64,000 nt of DNA, taken from assembly GCF_002860165.1 (NCBI RefSeq), contig NZ_PGUZ01000004.1, positions 1 to 64,000 of the forward strand, written 5' to 3'. A model generated the notes under the pieces. It did no database searches and was not told the DNA's origin. It saw only the letters and a program-made list of their open reading frames with translations. The stretch is from Bacillus sp. V3-13. GTDB lineage: Bacteria; Bacillota; Bacilli; Bacillales; Cytobacillaceae. This document shows positions 17,216 to 25,335 of the stretch, one piece after another (the first letter of the stretch is position 1; each line of letters starts with the position of its first letter). Both the position numbers and the translations under genes were made by a program.

Positions 17216-17929
17216 ATGCCATTATTAGAGGTTCAGATAAATAAAGCAAGCTATGAAGTCAATAAGCCAGTGATCGAGGATGTTCATTTTTCGATTTCAG
17301 CGGGTGAGCTTATTGGATTGATCGGTCCAAACGGTGCCGGCAAAAGCACGACGATCAAATCGATTCTTGGCTTGATGCCGCAAATAGACGGGGCGGCACA
17401 GTTTCCGGAAGGCAGCAAATATTCTTATGTCCCTGAACGGCCGCTCTTTTATGATGAATTAACATTATGGGAGCATCTTGATTTTATCGCAGCGGTTGAA
17501 GGGCTGGATGATCACGAATATAAAAATAGGGCGGCCGAGCTTCTACGAGTGTATAACCTTACAGATCATGCCCATGAGCTGCCCAATACATTTTCAAAGG
17601 GAATGCAGCAAAAAGCCATGCTTATTTTCGCCCTGCTGGCGAGCCCGTCCGTTTACATCATTGATGAACCGTTTATTGGCCTCGACCCAAATGCGATGAA
17701 ACTGTTTTTAACCTCAATCAACAAGGAACGGGAACGGGGCGCGGGAATTTTGATGTCGACCCATGTTCTCGATATTGCTGAAAAAGTATGTGACCGCTTT
17801 TTGCTCCTGCAGGATGGCCGTTTGGCAGCACAAGGCACCCTCGCTGAAATTCGCAGCCAGTGCGGACTGCCTGATGGCTCGCTTTATGACTGTTTCCATG
17901 CCATAGGTGAAGGAAGCAGTTATGAGTAG
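17216..17929 (+). CDS. ythP: ABC transporter ATPase, YthP/EcsA-like
   Basis: A 237-aa ATPase. Walker A GPNGAGKST is at about residues 41-49, the signature NTFSKGMQQK near 128 and Walker B VYIIDEPFIGLDP near 152. It would power the membrane protein encoded next. ATG 17216 follows GGGGGAGGAG; six upstream codons are in frame but overlap that site. The EcsAB family is linked to protein secretion and peptide processing in Bacillus; the substrate of this pair is unknown. Confidence 0.88.
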   Translation: MPLLEVQINKASYEVNKPVIEDVHFSISAGELIGLIGPNGAGKSTTIKSILGLMPQIDGAAQFPEGSKYSYVPERPLFYDELTLWEHLDFIAAVEGLDDHEYKNRAAELLRVYNLTDHAHELPNTFSKGMQQKAMLIFALLASPSVYIIDEPFIGLDPNAMKLFLTSINKERERGAGILMSTHVLDIAEKVCDRFLLLQDGRLAAQGTLAEIRSQCGLPDGSLYDCFHAIGEGSSYE

Positions 17930-19091
17930 CGGAAAGTTATTTTTGCGGCGGCTCATCGAAGAGTGGAAGTTTCAATACAGGGTGATTCAGTCGATTTTGG
18001 ATTGGACGATCATGCTGTACCTTGTTGTGCCCGGAATAGTCATTTTTGCGTTTATTTACCGGTCATGGTGGGTGGAGCAGCCGGAGTGGACCGGGTGGAT
18101 GCCATTAGAAGCCGCTTTCTTGATCGGATATTTGGTCACCTGGAGCGGCAATTACCGCACTTTTGTCCAGGAAGCAGATAAAGTTTTTATCATCAAGCAT
18201 CCAACCCTATTCCTGTCGATGAAAAAATGGGCTTATCGATACTCGCTCGTCATCCAGGCTCTGTCAATCTTGATCGTTACTTTTTTGCTGCTGCCGTTTT
18301 TCATTAATTATTATGATGTTACATACATTCAGGCCTCTGTATTCCTGATCCTGTTTATTACGGTTAATTGGTTTGTAATGGCCATTAAGACGAAGCTGCG
18401 AAAAATAGACAGCAGGCCGCTGCGAATTGTTGTGACAATAGTGGTGTTTGTAGCATTAAGCTGGGTCTGCCAATTTGTTTTTCTTTTCTGGGAGAAACAT
18501 AGTTATGTTCTTTGCCTGGTCACAGCTGCCTGTTTATTAGTGATTTCAAGAGCTATGTACGTGCCGTTCCTTTCGCAAACGTCCAGGTTTGATCAGGAAT
18601 GGGCCGATGAAAAAATCGAGCGCAATAAATATATCCAGTTGATTTTCCAGATGGCACCCGAGCTTGAAACACCAAGAATGACGGTGAGGAAACGCCCTTG
18701 GCTATTTAGGAAATCGAAGCGTATTTTCAAAAAACGGACAGCCGAAAATGGTTTCATTGAGCTTTTTATCAAAATATTTTTGCGAAACCATTCGTATTGG
18801 ACGATTTATGTGCAGATCGTCTCCGTCAGTTCTGCTGCGATTCTGATTATACCGCCGCTGTGGATCAGGAGCCTGATCGGGATCGGCTTTTTAATCATGT
18901 TACATTCCTGGCTCGGTTTGATGTGGGACAAGATTACGATTTCGCATCCGCTTATGAAAAAATACGGCGAGGAAGATGCGTTTTTTAGAGCGAGAAAAAC
19001 AACTGTAAATTGCTTATTTTTGATTGGGGTCTTGCTGGCCGTTCTTTTTGTCAGCGGCAGTTATTTGGTGATCCACTTTCTGGCGCCCTAA
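17922..19091 (+). CDS. ythQ: ABC transporter permease, YthQ/EcsB-like
   Basis: A 389-aa membrane protein with about eight hydrophobic helices, in three groups (residues 25-75, 100-200 and 300-389), and a basic cytoplasmic loop at about 210-280. The start at ATG 17922 overlaps the end of the ATPase gene by eight bases, so the two are translationally coupled. By family this is the EcsB-like membrane half of the transporter. A weak GAAGGAAG Shine-Dalgarno site precedes the start. Confidence 0.85.
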   Translation: MSSGKLFLRRLIEEWKFQYRVIQSILDWTIMLYLVVPGIVIFAFIYRSWWVEQPEWTGWMPLEAAFLIGYLVTWSGNYRTFVQEADKVFIIKHPTLFLSMKKWAYRYSLVIQALSILIVTFLLLPFFINYYDVTYIQASVFLILFITVNWFVMAIKTKLRKIDSRPLRIVVTIVVFVALSWVCQFVFLFWEKHSYVLCLVTAACLLVISRAMYVPFLSQTSRFDQEWADEKIERNKYIQLIFQMAPELETPRMTVRKRPWLFRKSKRIFKKRTAENGFIELFIKIFLRNHSYWTIYVQIVSVSSAAILIIPPLWIRSLIGIGFLIMLHSWLGLMWDKITISHPLMKKYGEEDAFFRARKTTVNCLFLIGVLLAVLFVSGSYLVIHFLAP

Positions 19092-19155
19092 CCACGAATA
19101 TTTAATGGACGATTGGGGAAGTTATAGGAAACAATGTCCAGGAGGAATCAGCCGC

Positions 19156-19695
19156 ATGAATTTCTTTCAAATCACCAAGGATGCTTTTGAGCAATTCACA
19201 GATAAAGAAATTAGGCCCCTTCATGTCGGGGAAGTGATGAACTTATGGTTCTATTTGATCGGTACCGAACAAACATTAAGGGGAGACCAGATCTCCCGCA
19301 ATATTTGCCAGGATGAAGACTTGAAAAAGAAGCTCGACGAGGTTATCAATGATGTGCATGGGCCGATGGTTAAGGAACTGAAAGATTTTCTCCTCAAGGA
19401 GGCTGTCCCGCTGCCGGATATAACTCCGGAAAAAAACGTTGGAGATTACCGCACCGTTCCGGATGGAGCAAAGATGAACGATGAAGAAATCGCAAACTTT
19501 CTCGCCTACAATCTGGTCGTTGGCATCACTGCAGCGGTCAGAGGCATGACGGAATCCGTACGGGTGGACGTTGCTTATATGTTTTTGAAATACCAAATGA
19601 TGAAGGTCGCCTATTCTGTTTCATTTAAGAAAATGATGGAGGATAAAGGCTGGTTGAAAATCCCGCCATACTACAACCAGGAGAGACATACGTGA
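19156..19695 (+). CDS. DUF3231-type helical protein
   Basis: A 179-aa soluble, largely helical protein. The pattern of a metal-binding-like helical bundle (LHVGEVMNLW near residue 22, TAAVRGMTESVR near 133) is typical of the DUF3231 family, some of which are spore-coat related. Many family members are about 330 aa with two such bundles, so this is a single-domain form. ATG 19156 is chosen because CAGGAGGAATC lies upstream. It follows ythQ by 64 bp and is closed by a terminator. Function unknown. Confidence 0.75.
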   Translation: MNFFQITKDAFEQFTDKEIRPLHVGEVMNLWFYLIGTEQTLRGDQISRNICQDEDLKKKLDEVINDVHGPMVKELKDFLLKEAVPLPDITPEKNVGDYRTVPDGAKMNDEEIANFLAYNLVVGITAAVRGMTESVRVDVAYMFLKYQMMKVAYSVSFKKMMEDKGWLKIPPYYNQERHT

Positions 19696-19697
19696 AA

Positions 19698-19724
19698 AAG
19701 ACTGCGCAAGCGCGGTCTTGTTTT
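19698..19724 (+). terminator. Terminator after the DUF3231-type gene
   Basis: A 9-bp stem (AAGACTGCG with CGCGGTCTT, one G-U) around CAAG, followed by GTTTT. Confidence 0.8.
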
Positions 19725-19845
19725 ATTGTTCCTGCCTTGTCAAAAGCAACAAACTTTTCGAAAAAGCTTTATAATAAAAGCAGACAAAAAAATTCTCCAT
19801 ATTGTGGAGAAACCGTACTGAGTTCAAGGAGGATTTTTTGAAGCG

Positions 19846-21261
19846 ATGAAACCAATTGATTGGCTAAAAGAGGCGGTAAGCCGTAAAGATGAATTGATTC
19901 ATGATACACAAAACTTGCTGCGCATTAAAAGCTTGCTTGATGAGGAGAATGCTACGGCTGACGCTCCGCTGGGAGAAGGCGTGAAGGAAGCGCTGCAGTT
20001 TATGCTTGACCTTGGCGAGAAAGATGGATTTATTCCAAAGAATGTCGGCAATCTCGCCGGCCATCTTGAGTTTGGCGAGGGTGAAGAGATTGTCGGTGTG
20101 CTCTGCCATGTCGATGTCGTGCCGGAAGGGGACGGCTGGACAAGCGACCCATATGGGGCAGAAATTCGCGATGGGAAAATCTTTGCCCGGGGCGCTATCG
20201 ATGACAAGGGTCCGACGATGGCGGCCTATTATGCTATGAAAATTGTAAAAGAGCTTGGCTTTCCTTTAAATAAGCGGGTCAGGATGATCATCGGAACAGA
20301 CGAAGAGAGCGAATGGCGCTGTGTGAAGCATTACTTTAAGCACGAGGAAATGCCAACGATGGGCTTTGCCCCGGATGCTGATTTCCCGATTATCTATGCT
20401 GAAAAAGGGATCGCCGATTTTGATCTTGTGCAAAAGATGGCTCAAACAGAAGAAGACGAGTCAAGAATCCAGGTGAACCATTTTCAAGCAGGAAGACGAT
20501 ACAATATGGTTCCGGACTTTGCAAGAGCGGCTCTGTTCGTTCCTTACGATCAAACAGAAGTGCTGCAGCGCTTTACGGAATACTTAAAGAAAAACGAGCT
20601 TGAAGGAAAATATTATGTCGATAATGGTGAGTTGATTCTTGAATTGGAAGGGGAATCTGCTCATGGGATGGAGCCCGACAAAGGAAAAAATGCCGGGCTG
20701 CTGCTGGCGGCTTTTCTTTGCGAGCTCGAGACAGACGCCAAGTCCCAGCAGTTTTTTGCGTTTGTTTCAAAATATTTTTGTAAGGAGTCGCGCGGACGCG
20801 AGCTCGGGATTGCCTATTCCGACGAGATTACCGGCGATTTAACGATCAATACGGGCAAACTGTTTTACAGTCGTGAAGAAGGCGGAAGACTGGGCTTGAA
20901 TCTTCGCTATCCGGTTACGTTGAAAATGGAGCAAACAAAAGGAATACTGGAAGAGCTGCTCGAGCAGGAAGGCTTTGCGATCGAGAATTTTTCCGACTCA
21001 AAGCCGCATCATGTCGAGGAATCCGCTTTCCTTGTGCAAACCTTGAAGAAAGTGTATGAACAACAAACAGGCGAAAAAGCCGAATTGCTGTCCATCGGCG
21101 GCGGCACCTATGCACGTTCCTTGAAATCCGGAGTAGCTTTTGGCCCGCTTTTTCCTGGCCGCCCGGATTGCGCACACCAAAAGGATGAACATATTTATAT
21201 TGATGATTTACTGAAAGCAACGGCGATTTATGCGCAGGCCATTTATGAGCTGGCTCGTTAA
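19846..21261 (+). CDS. pepV: Dipeptidase PepV, M20 family zinc peptidase
   Basis: A 471-aa cytoplasmic dipeptidase that cleaves dipeptides and amidated amino-acid derivatives. Zinc-site motifs are visible: CHVDVVPEGDGW with His88 and Asp90, the DDKGP segment with Asp at about 122, and GTDEESEW with Glu153/Glu154. The length matches the PepV/YtjP family. The Shine-Dalgarno site is CAAGGAGGA at spacing about 11. A short inverted repeat TTCTCCA/TGGAGAA (19793-19811) lies in the leader. It is a single gene closed by a terminator at 21326-21377. Confidence 0.95.
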   Translation: MKPIDWLKEAVSRKDELIHDTQNLLRIKSLLDEENATADAPLGEGVKEALQFMLDLGEKDGFIPKNVGNLAGHLEFGEGEEIVGVLCHVDVVPEGDGWTSDPYGAEIRDGKIFARGAIDDKGPTMAAYYAMKIVKELGFPLNKRVRMIIGTDEESEWRCVKHYFKHEEMPTMGFAPDADFPIIYAEKGIADFDLVQKMAQTEEDESRIQVNHFQAGRRYNMVPDFARAALFVPYDQTEVLQRFTEYLKKNELEGKYYVDNGELILELEGESAHGMEPDKGKNAGLLLAAFLCELETDAKSQQFFAFVSKYFCKESRGRELGIAYSDEITGDLTINTGKLFYSREEGGRLGLNLRYPVTLKMEQTKGILEELLEQEGFAIENFSDSKPHHVEESAFLVQTLKKVYEQQTGEKAELLSIGGGTYARSLKSGVAFGPLFPGRPDCAHQKDEHIYIDDLLKATAIYAQAIYELAR

Positions 21262-21325
21262 ATCATGCCGGATACTCAACAAGAGCGGCCAAATGTGGAC
21301 ACAAAACGCTTTTAATTATAAATAC

Positions 21326-21377
21326 AAAAAAGGGCTGATACGCTCGGAATTGTTTTCCGGAGTACCGGCCCTTTTTT
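21326..21377. terminator. Long-loop terminator between pepV and ytkP-like gene
   Basis: AAAAAAGGGC (21326-21335) pairs with GCCCTTTTTT (21368-21377). The A and T runs make it usable in both directions, for the convergent genes. Confidence 0.75.
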
Positions 21378-21394
21378 AGATGAGCAGAAAAAAT

Positions 21395-21493
21395 CGTTTC
21401 GCTTAATTAATGTCAGTTTTCGCTTAATTCCTGTTTTTTTCGCTTAAATCAGAGGGGTTTCCGCTTAATTCCCGCTGATTTTCGCTTAATTAT
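21395..21493 (+). repeat. Phased intergenic repeat array 1 (TTTCGCTTAAT family)
   Basis: Five degenerate units of 20-21 bp, each with a conserved TTTCGCTTAATT-like half and a variable 8-9 bp half. It starts about 20 bp after the terminator and lies between convergent genes. Array 3 at 48631-48746 carries the same core. Confidence 0.85.
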
Positions 21494-21594
21494 TTTAACC
21501 CGACCTCTATAATAGAAAAATATGGTTTAAAATGTAATTATATGTCAGTAAATCAACTGTTTTGACAACTTTTTCTCCTAAAAGGATCAATTTT

Positions 21595-22527
21595 TCATTC
21601 AAACTGGAACAAATCGCTTGATAAATACCTTTCACCAGTATCGGCCACCATGCAGACGACTACATCGTCAGGCGTCAGCTTTTTTGCTGCTTCAATGGCG
21701 GCAAAGCAGGCGGCTCCTGAAGACGGGCCAACCAAAATCCCTTCTTCTCTGGCAAGGCGCCTTGTGATTTCGTAAGCTTCTTCATCCTTAATTTGATGAA
21801 TTTGATCGTAGACGTCCTGATTCAATATTTCTGGAATAAACCCCGGGCTTGTCCCGACGAGCTTATGTTTGCCGGGGTTGCCGCCGGATAGAACGGGAGA
21901 GCCCGCTGGTTCAACGACATGGACTTTCAATTCCGGATAATGGCTGCGCAGCACTTCGCCCGTCCCGGTGATCGTTCCGCCGGTACCGGATGTCGCTACG
22001 AATGCAGATAAAGGCTTGCCGATCTCGTCCATCGCTGCAATGATTTCAAGAGCAGTCGAATGGCGATGTGCATCAGGATTTGCTTCATTCTCAAACTGCA
22101 TCGGCATGAAACTGTCGGGAATTTGCTCAGTCAGTTCCCGTGCTTTTAAAATAGCACCAGGCATTTTTTCATCACCGGGAGTTAATACGACTTCGGCTCC
22201 ATAGGCTTTAAGAAGATTGATTCTTTCCTGGGTCATTGTATCGGGCATGACCAAAATCGCCTTATACCCCCGTGCCGCCGCATTCATTGCCAAACCGATT
22301 CCGGTATTGCCGCTTGTCGGTTCGATGATCGTCGCGCCGGGCTTTAGCCTGCCTTCTTTTTCGACCTCGATAATCATATTGTATGCCGCCCGGTCTTTTA
22401 CGCTTTTGCTGGGATTATAAAATTCGAGCTTCAAGTAGACGGATGCTGCACCTGCAGGCGCAAGCCGGTTTAATTTTACAAGTGGTGTATCGCCGATTAA
22501 TTCAGCAATATTATTTACTACTTTCAC
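21595..22527 (-). CDS. ytkP: Cysteine synthase-like PLP enzyme, YtkP
   Basis: A 310-aa beta-family PLP enzyme that by family makes cysteine from O-acetylserine and sulfide. The lysine of SVKDRAAYN (Lys44) would form the Schiff base. The substrate loop EPTSGNTGIGLAM near residue 68 and the phosphate-binding loop GTGGTITGTG near 178 are intact. GTG 22527 is preferred: GGGA lies eight bases upstream and the length then equals the family norm; the frame runs 24 codons further. Its exact substrate is not certain, since Bacillus has several CysK paralogues. The leader holds a terminator-like hairpin at 22626-22685. Confidence 0.88.
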   Translation of the reverse strand: MKVVNNIAELIGDTPLVKLNRLAPAGAASVYLKLEFYNPSKSVKDRAAYNMIIEVEKEGRLKPGATIIEPTSGNTGIGLAMNAAARGYKAILVMPDTMTQERINLLKAYGAEVVLTPGDEKMPGAILKARELTEQIPDSFMPMQFENEANPDAHRHSTALEIIAAMDEIGKPLSAFVATSGTGGTITGTGEVLRSHYPELKVHVVEPAGSPVLSGGNPGKHKLVGTSPGFIPEILNQDVYDQIHQIKDEEAYEITRRLAREEGILVGPSSGAACFAAIEAAKKLTPDDVVVCMVADTGERYLSSDLFQFE

Positions 22528-22625
22528 AACGTTCGTCCCTTTCGGTAAAATAGTAACAGGAAGTTTGTATTTCTCCCTCTTTTTGGAAGAGCAAATCATT
22601 TATCACCATAAATCATACGATAAAA

Positions 22626-22685
22626 AAGCCCGGATTCGCAAATCGAAGGACCTGTCCCGCAGCGTTGCAAACAAGAACCGGGTTT
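22626..22685 (-). promoter_or_regulatory. Terminator-like hairpin in the leader of ytkP
   Basis: On the minus strand AAACCCGG pairs with CCGGGCTT and is followed by a U run. No minus-strand gene lies upstream, so this may be an attenuator in the ytkP leader. No T-box or SAM-riboswitch consensus was found in it. Confidence 0.4.
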
Positions 22686-22756
22686 AAGCTGCTGCCAATT
22701 GGGAGAGGATTTTGCTAGAATAGGTAGAAAGTTGTCGATGAAAGGGCGTCTATCGA

Positions 22757-23329
22757 ATGGGTAATCAACCGCATTATTTTATCGCAGTCAGCCTGCCGAA
22801 GGAGACGAAAGAGCAGCTCCATAAAACAGCACAGCAGCTCGGCGAGGATTTTCCTTTTGCAAAATGGGTTCATGAAGAAGATTTTCATATTACGCTCGCC
22901 TTTCTCGGTGCTTCATCCGATGAGAAAATTTCGAAAACGATTGAGCTTGTGAATGCAGCGTTAACGAATGCCGGCTCTTTTCCATTGACAATCGACCATA
23001 TCGGCGTATTTGGGAAAAAGGATTGGCCACGGGTTTTTTGGGCCGGCTTGAAAAGGGAAGATCGCCTTTATGAGATCCGGGATTTGGTGTATTCCGCCTG
23101 TGAAAAAGCCGGGCATACACTGGAAACGAGGCCTTTTGCGCCACATATTACGCTGGCGAGAAACTGGACGGGGCCAGAACGGTTAGATCCGCAACAACTT
23201 GCGAAAAAAAATATTCTTGAAACAGAGCCGCTTTTGTTTTTGGCAGACGAAGTGGTTTTATATAGGATACATCCGGGGAATACGCCTAAATATCGGGCGT
23301 TTGCGACATTCCCCTTACATATTGAATGA
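22757..23329 (+). CDS. thpR: RNA 2',3'-cyclic phosphodiesterase (2H phosphoesterase), YtlP
   Basis: A 190-aa protein of the 2H phosphoesterase family (formerly 2'-5' RNA ligase). Both catalytic HxTx motifs are present, FHITL with His44 and PHITL with His130. The family hydrolyses 2',3'-cyclic phosphate ends of RNA to 2'-phosphates. The Shine-Dalgarno site GAAAGGG precedes ATG 22757. It starts a compact run of plus-strand genes (thpR, ytlQ, ytlR, amyX) in the order seen in B. subtilis. Confidence 0.9.
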   Translation: MGNQPHYFIAVSLPKETKEQLHKTAQQLGEDFPFAKWVHEEDFHITLAFLGASSDEKISKTIELVNAALTNAGSFPLTIDHIGVFGKKDWPRVFWAGLKREDRLYEIRDLVYSACEKAGHTLETRPFAPHITLARNWTGPERLDPQQLAKKNILETEPLLFLADEVVLYRIHPGNTPKYRAFATFPLHIE

Positions 23330-23354
23330 AATAATTAAAGGCAGGTTTATTTAT

Positions 23355-24323
23355 ATGGGACAGCTGATTAAGCTACAGGATTATGTTTCACGCTATGAAC
23401 AAAATATATTTCTTTATCCTTCCCGTTTTGTCAGGTTAAAAAAGCAGCAGTGGGAAAAACTGCTGTTGAACTGGGAAACGGACGCTGGGGAGAACGATGA
23501 TCAATCAGCCGCCTGGCTCGAAGATGATCGCAAACCGCTCTTTCATAAAATAAAAGGGTTCTTGCGGATCGCGGATAAGGAAACGGAAACGGAAACCATC
23601 GTCGAAGCAGATACAGATGCGGGTGCAGATTCGGATGAAGATGGGGGCATGCTGTTCACCCCTTCATTGCCGGCCAAACCGGAAACGGTCGAAGATTTGA
23701 AAAAGCATTTTCTTGACCAGCTGTTCCGTTTTCAAATGAAGTGGGCAAGTACAACGATTCTGGAAAAGTCGGATGTGGAGCAGAAATTTTATTATGATGA
23801 GCGGCTAAAGTTTTTCCTGCAGCGCTTTCCCGATACTCATTTAGTTTTATACAGGCCCGTATTTCTTTTGAAGCAGGCACCGGTCGAAGTAGAAAGCGTC
23901 CTGATCGGGCCATCGGAGGTATTATGCATTACATTTCTTGAGGCAGAAGAGAATGCTGTATTTACCGGTTCGAAAGAGCGCTTCTGGAAAAAGCGCCATC
24001 AGATGAAGGAGCAAAAAATCTTGAATCCGCTGCTTGCCTTAAACCGGACAGAGAAAATTGTTAAAAAGGTATTGGAACTGTATGAAATCGATCTTCCTGT
24101 TCAAAAAATTGTCCTTTTAAGAAACGGATATATCAATTTTCCATCCGCTCCATATGATATCCGTTTGATCGAGAAGCGCAATTTTGATGAATGGTTCCAA
24201 TCAATGCGCAGGCAGCGGTCCCCGCTTAAAGCTCAGCAATTAAAAGCAGCCCAAGCCTTGCTCGAATATTGCCAGACATCGAGCATGAGAAGGATGGAAT
24301 GGGATATCAGTGACGAAAAATAA
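23355..24323 (+). CDS. ytlQ: Conserved hypothetical protein, YtlQ-like
   Basis: A 322-aa cytoplasmic protein without a recognised catalytic motif. An acidic, Thr/Asp/Glu-rich insert at about residues 75-105 separates an N-terminal segment from a larger alpha/beta domain that ends with a basic region. It may be distantly nuclease-like, as suggested for related proteins, but no active-site residues can be named. ATG 23355 is chosen because AAAGGCAGG lies upstream; the frame extends 52 codons further into thpR without support. The name rests mainly on conserved gene order. Confidence 0.72.
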   Translation: MGQLIKLQDYVSRYEQNIFLYPSRFVRLKKQQWEKLLLNWETDAGENDDQSAAWLEDDRKPLFHKIKGFLRIADKETETETIVEADTDAGADSDEDGGMLFTPSLPAKPETVEDLKKHFLDQLFRFQMKWASTTILEKSDVEQKFYYDERLKFFLQRFPDTHLVLYRPVFLLKQAPVEVESVLIGPSEVLCITFLEAEENAVFTGSKERFWKKRHQMKEQKILNPLLALNRTEKIVKKVLELYEIDLPVQKIVLLRNGYINFPSAPYDIRLIEKRNFDEWFQSMRRQRSPLKAQQLKAAQALLEYCQTSSMRRMEWDISDEK

Positions 24324-24357
24324 ACACGGCCGTTAAGCGCCGAAAGAGGAAACGATC

Positions 24358-25335
24358 ATGGGGAAAATTTATTTTATTGTAAATCCGCGTGCCGGGAATG
24401 GACGCTCCCAGATGTTATGGAACAAGATCGAAATGGAGCTGAAGGAGAAAAACATAGCTTATTTGGCGTTTTTTACGGAATATGCCGGACATGCCAAGGA
24501 ACTGGCAGAATCGATTGCGAAAAACGCGGGCGGGGCGGAAATGGTCTTAACCGCTGTCGGGGGAGACGGAACTTTGCATGAGGTTATCAACGGAGCTGTA
24601 GCATATAAAAATGTCAGGATTGGCTTTATTCCCGGCGGATCGGGAAATGATTTCAGCCGCGGGTTTTCAATTTCAAAAAATCCTCTGCATGCTTTGACTG
24701 TCCTGCTCAGGCAGCGAAAAAACCCTCCTCGTTATATTGATCTTGGAAAAATCGTGAATGAACAGCAACATGAAACATATTTTGTTAATAATATGGGGGC
24801 CGGTTTTGATGCCCTCGTTTCCGATGCGGCAAATTCATCCCCCCTCAAAGGAATATTGAATCGCCTCTCGATCGGCCGGTTAATTTATGTATATATCCTG
24901 ATTAAAACGCTTGTTTCATTCCGGCGCAGTCCGCTTGAAATAACCGTTGACGGAAAAGAATATCGCTATGATTCCGTATGGTTTGTGGCCGTTTCAAACC
25001 AGCCTTTTTACGGCGGGGGCATGAAAATTGCCCCGGGTGCGGTGCCGGATGACGGGCTTTTAAACGTGACGGTTGTCCACAGCTTGCCAAGGTGGAAGCT
25101 GCTCCTCGTATTCGGAACTGTTTTTTATGGCGGACATCTGCGCTTTAAGGAGGTGGATAGCTTCAAGGGACGAACCGTGTCGATCAACCCGGCATTGCCT
25201 TATATGGTTCATGCCGATGGTGAAATTATTGGGAAGACGCCCATTCAGGTCCAGGTTTGTCCTGCCGTTCTTCCGGTCAGCACGAGGAGCCTGCACAGTG
25301 AAGAGCGGGATGTGAAGGAGATGAATCTAAGATGA
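24358..25335 (+). CDS. ytlR: Diacylglycerol/lipid kinase family protein, YtlR
   Basis: A 325-aa kinase of the DagK/sphingosine-kinase-like fold. Visible motifs are NPRAGNG at residue 8, the nucleotide-binding GGDGTLHEVINGA near 64 and PGGSGNDFSRGF near 89. By family it phosphorylates a lipid such as diacylglycerol at the membrane surface; the true substrate of YtlR is not established. The Shine-Dalgarno site GAAAGAGGA precedes ATG 24358. The gene overlaps amyX by four bases (ATGA). Confidence 0.88.
   Translation: MGKIYFIVNPRAGNGRSQMLWNKIEMELKEKNIAYLAFFTEYAGHAKELAESIAKNAGGAEMVLTAVGGDGTLHEVINGAVAYKNVRIGFIPGGSGNDFSRGFSISKNPLHALTVLLRQRKNPPRYIDLGKIVNEQQHETYFVNNMGAGFDALVSDAANSSPLKGILNRLSIGRLIYVYILIKTLVSFRRSPLEITVDGKEYRYDSVWFVAVSNQPFYGGGMKIAPGAVPDDGLLNVTVVHSLPRWKLLLVFGTVFYGGHLRFKEVDSFKGRTVSINPALPYMVHADGEIIGKTPIQVQVCPAVLPVSTRSLHSEERDVKEMNLR

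Noticed and set aside
21595-22756. T-box or SAM riboswitch before ytkP
   Set aside because: Neither the T-box consensus nor the conserved SAM-riboswitch core is found in the leader.
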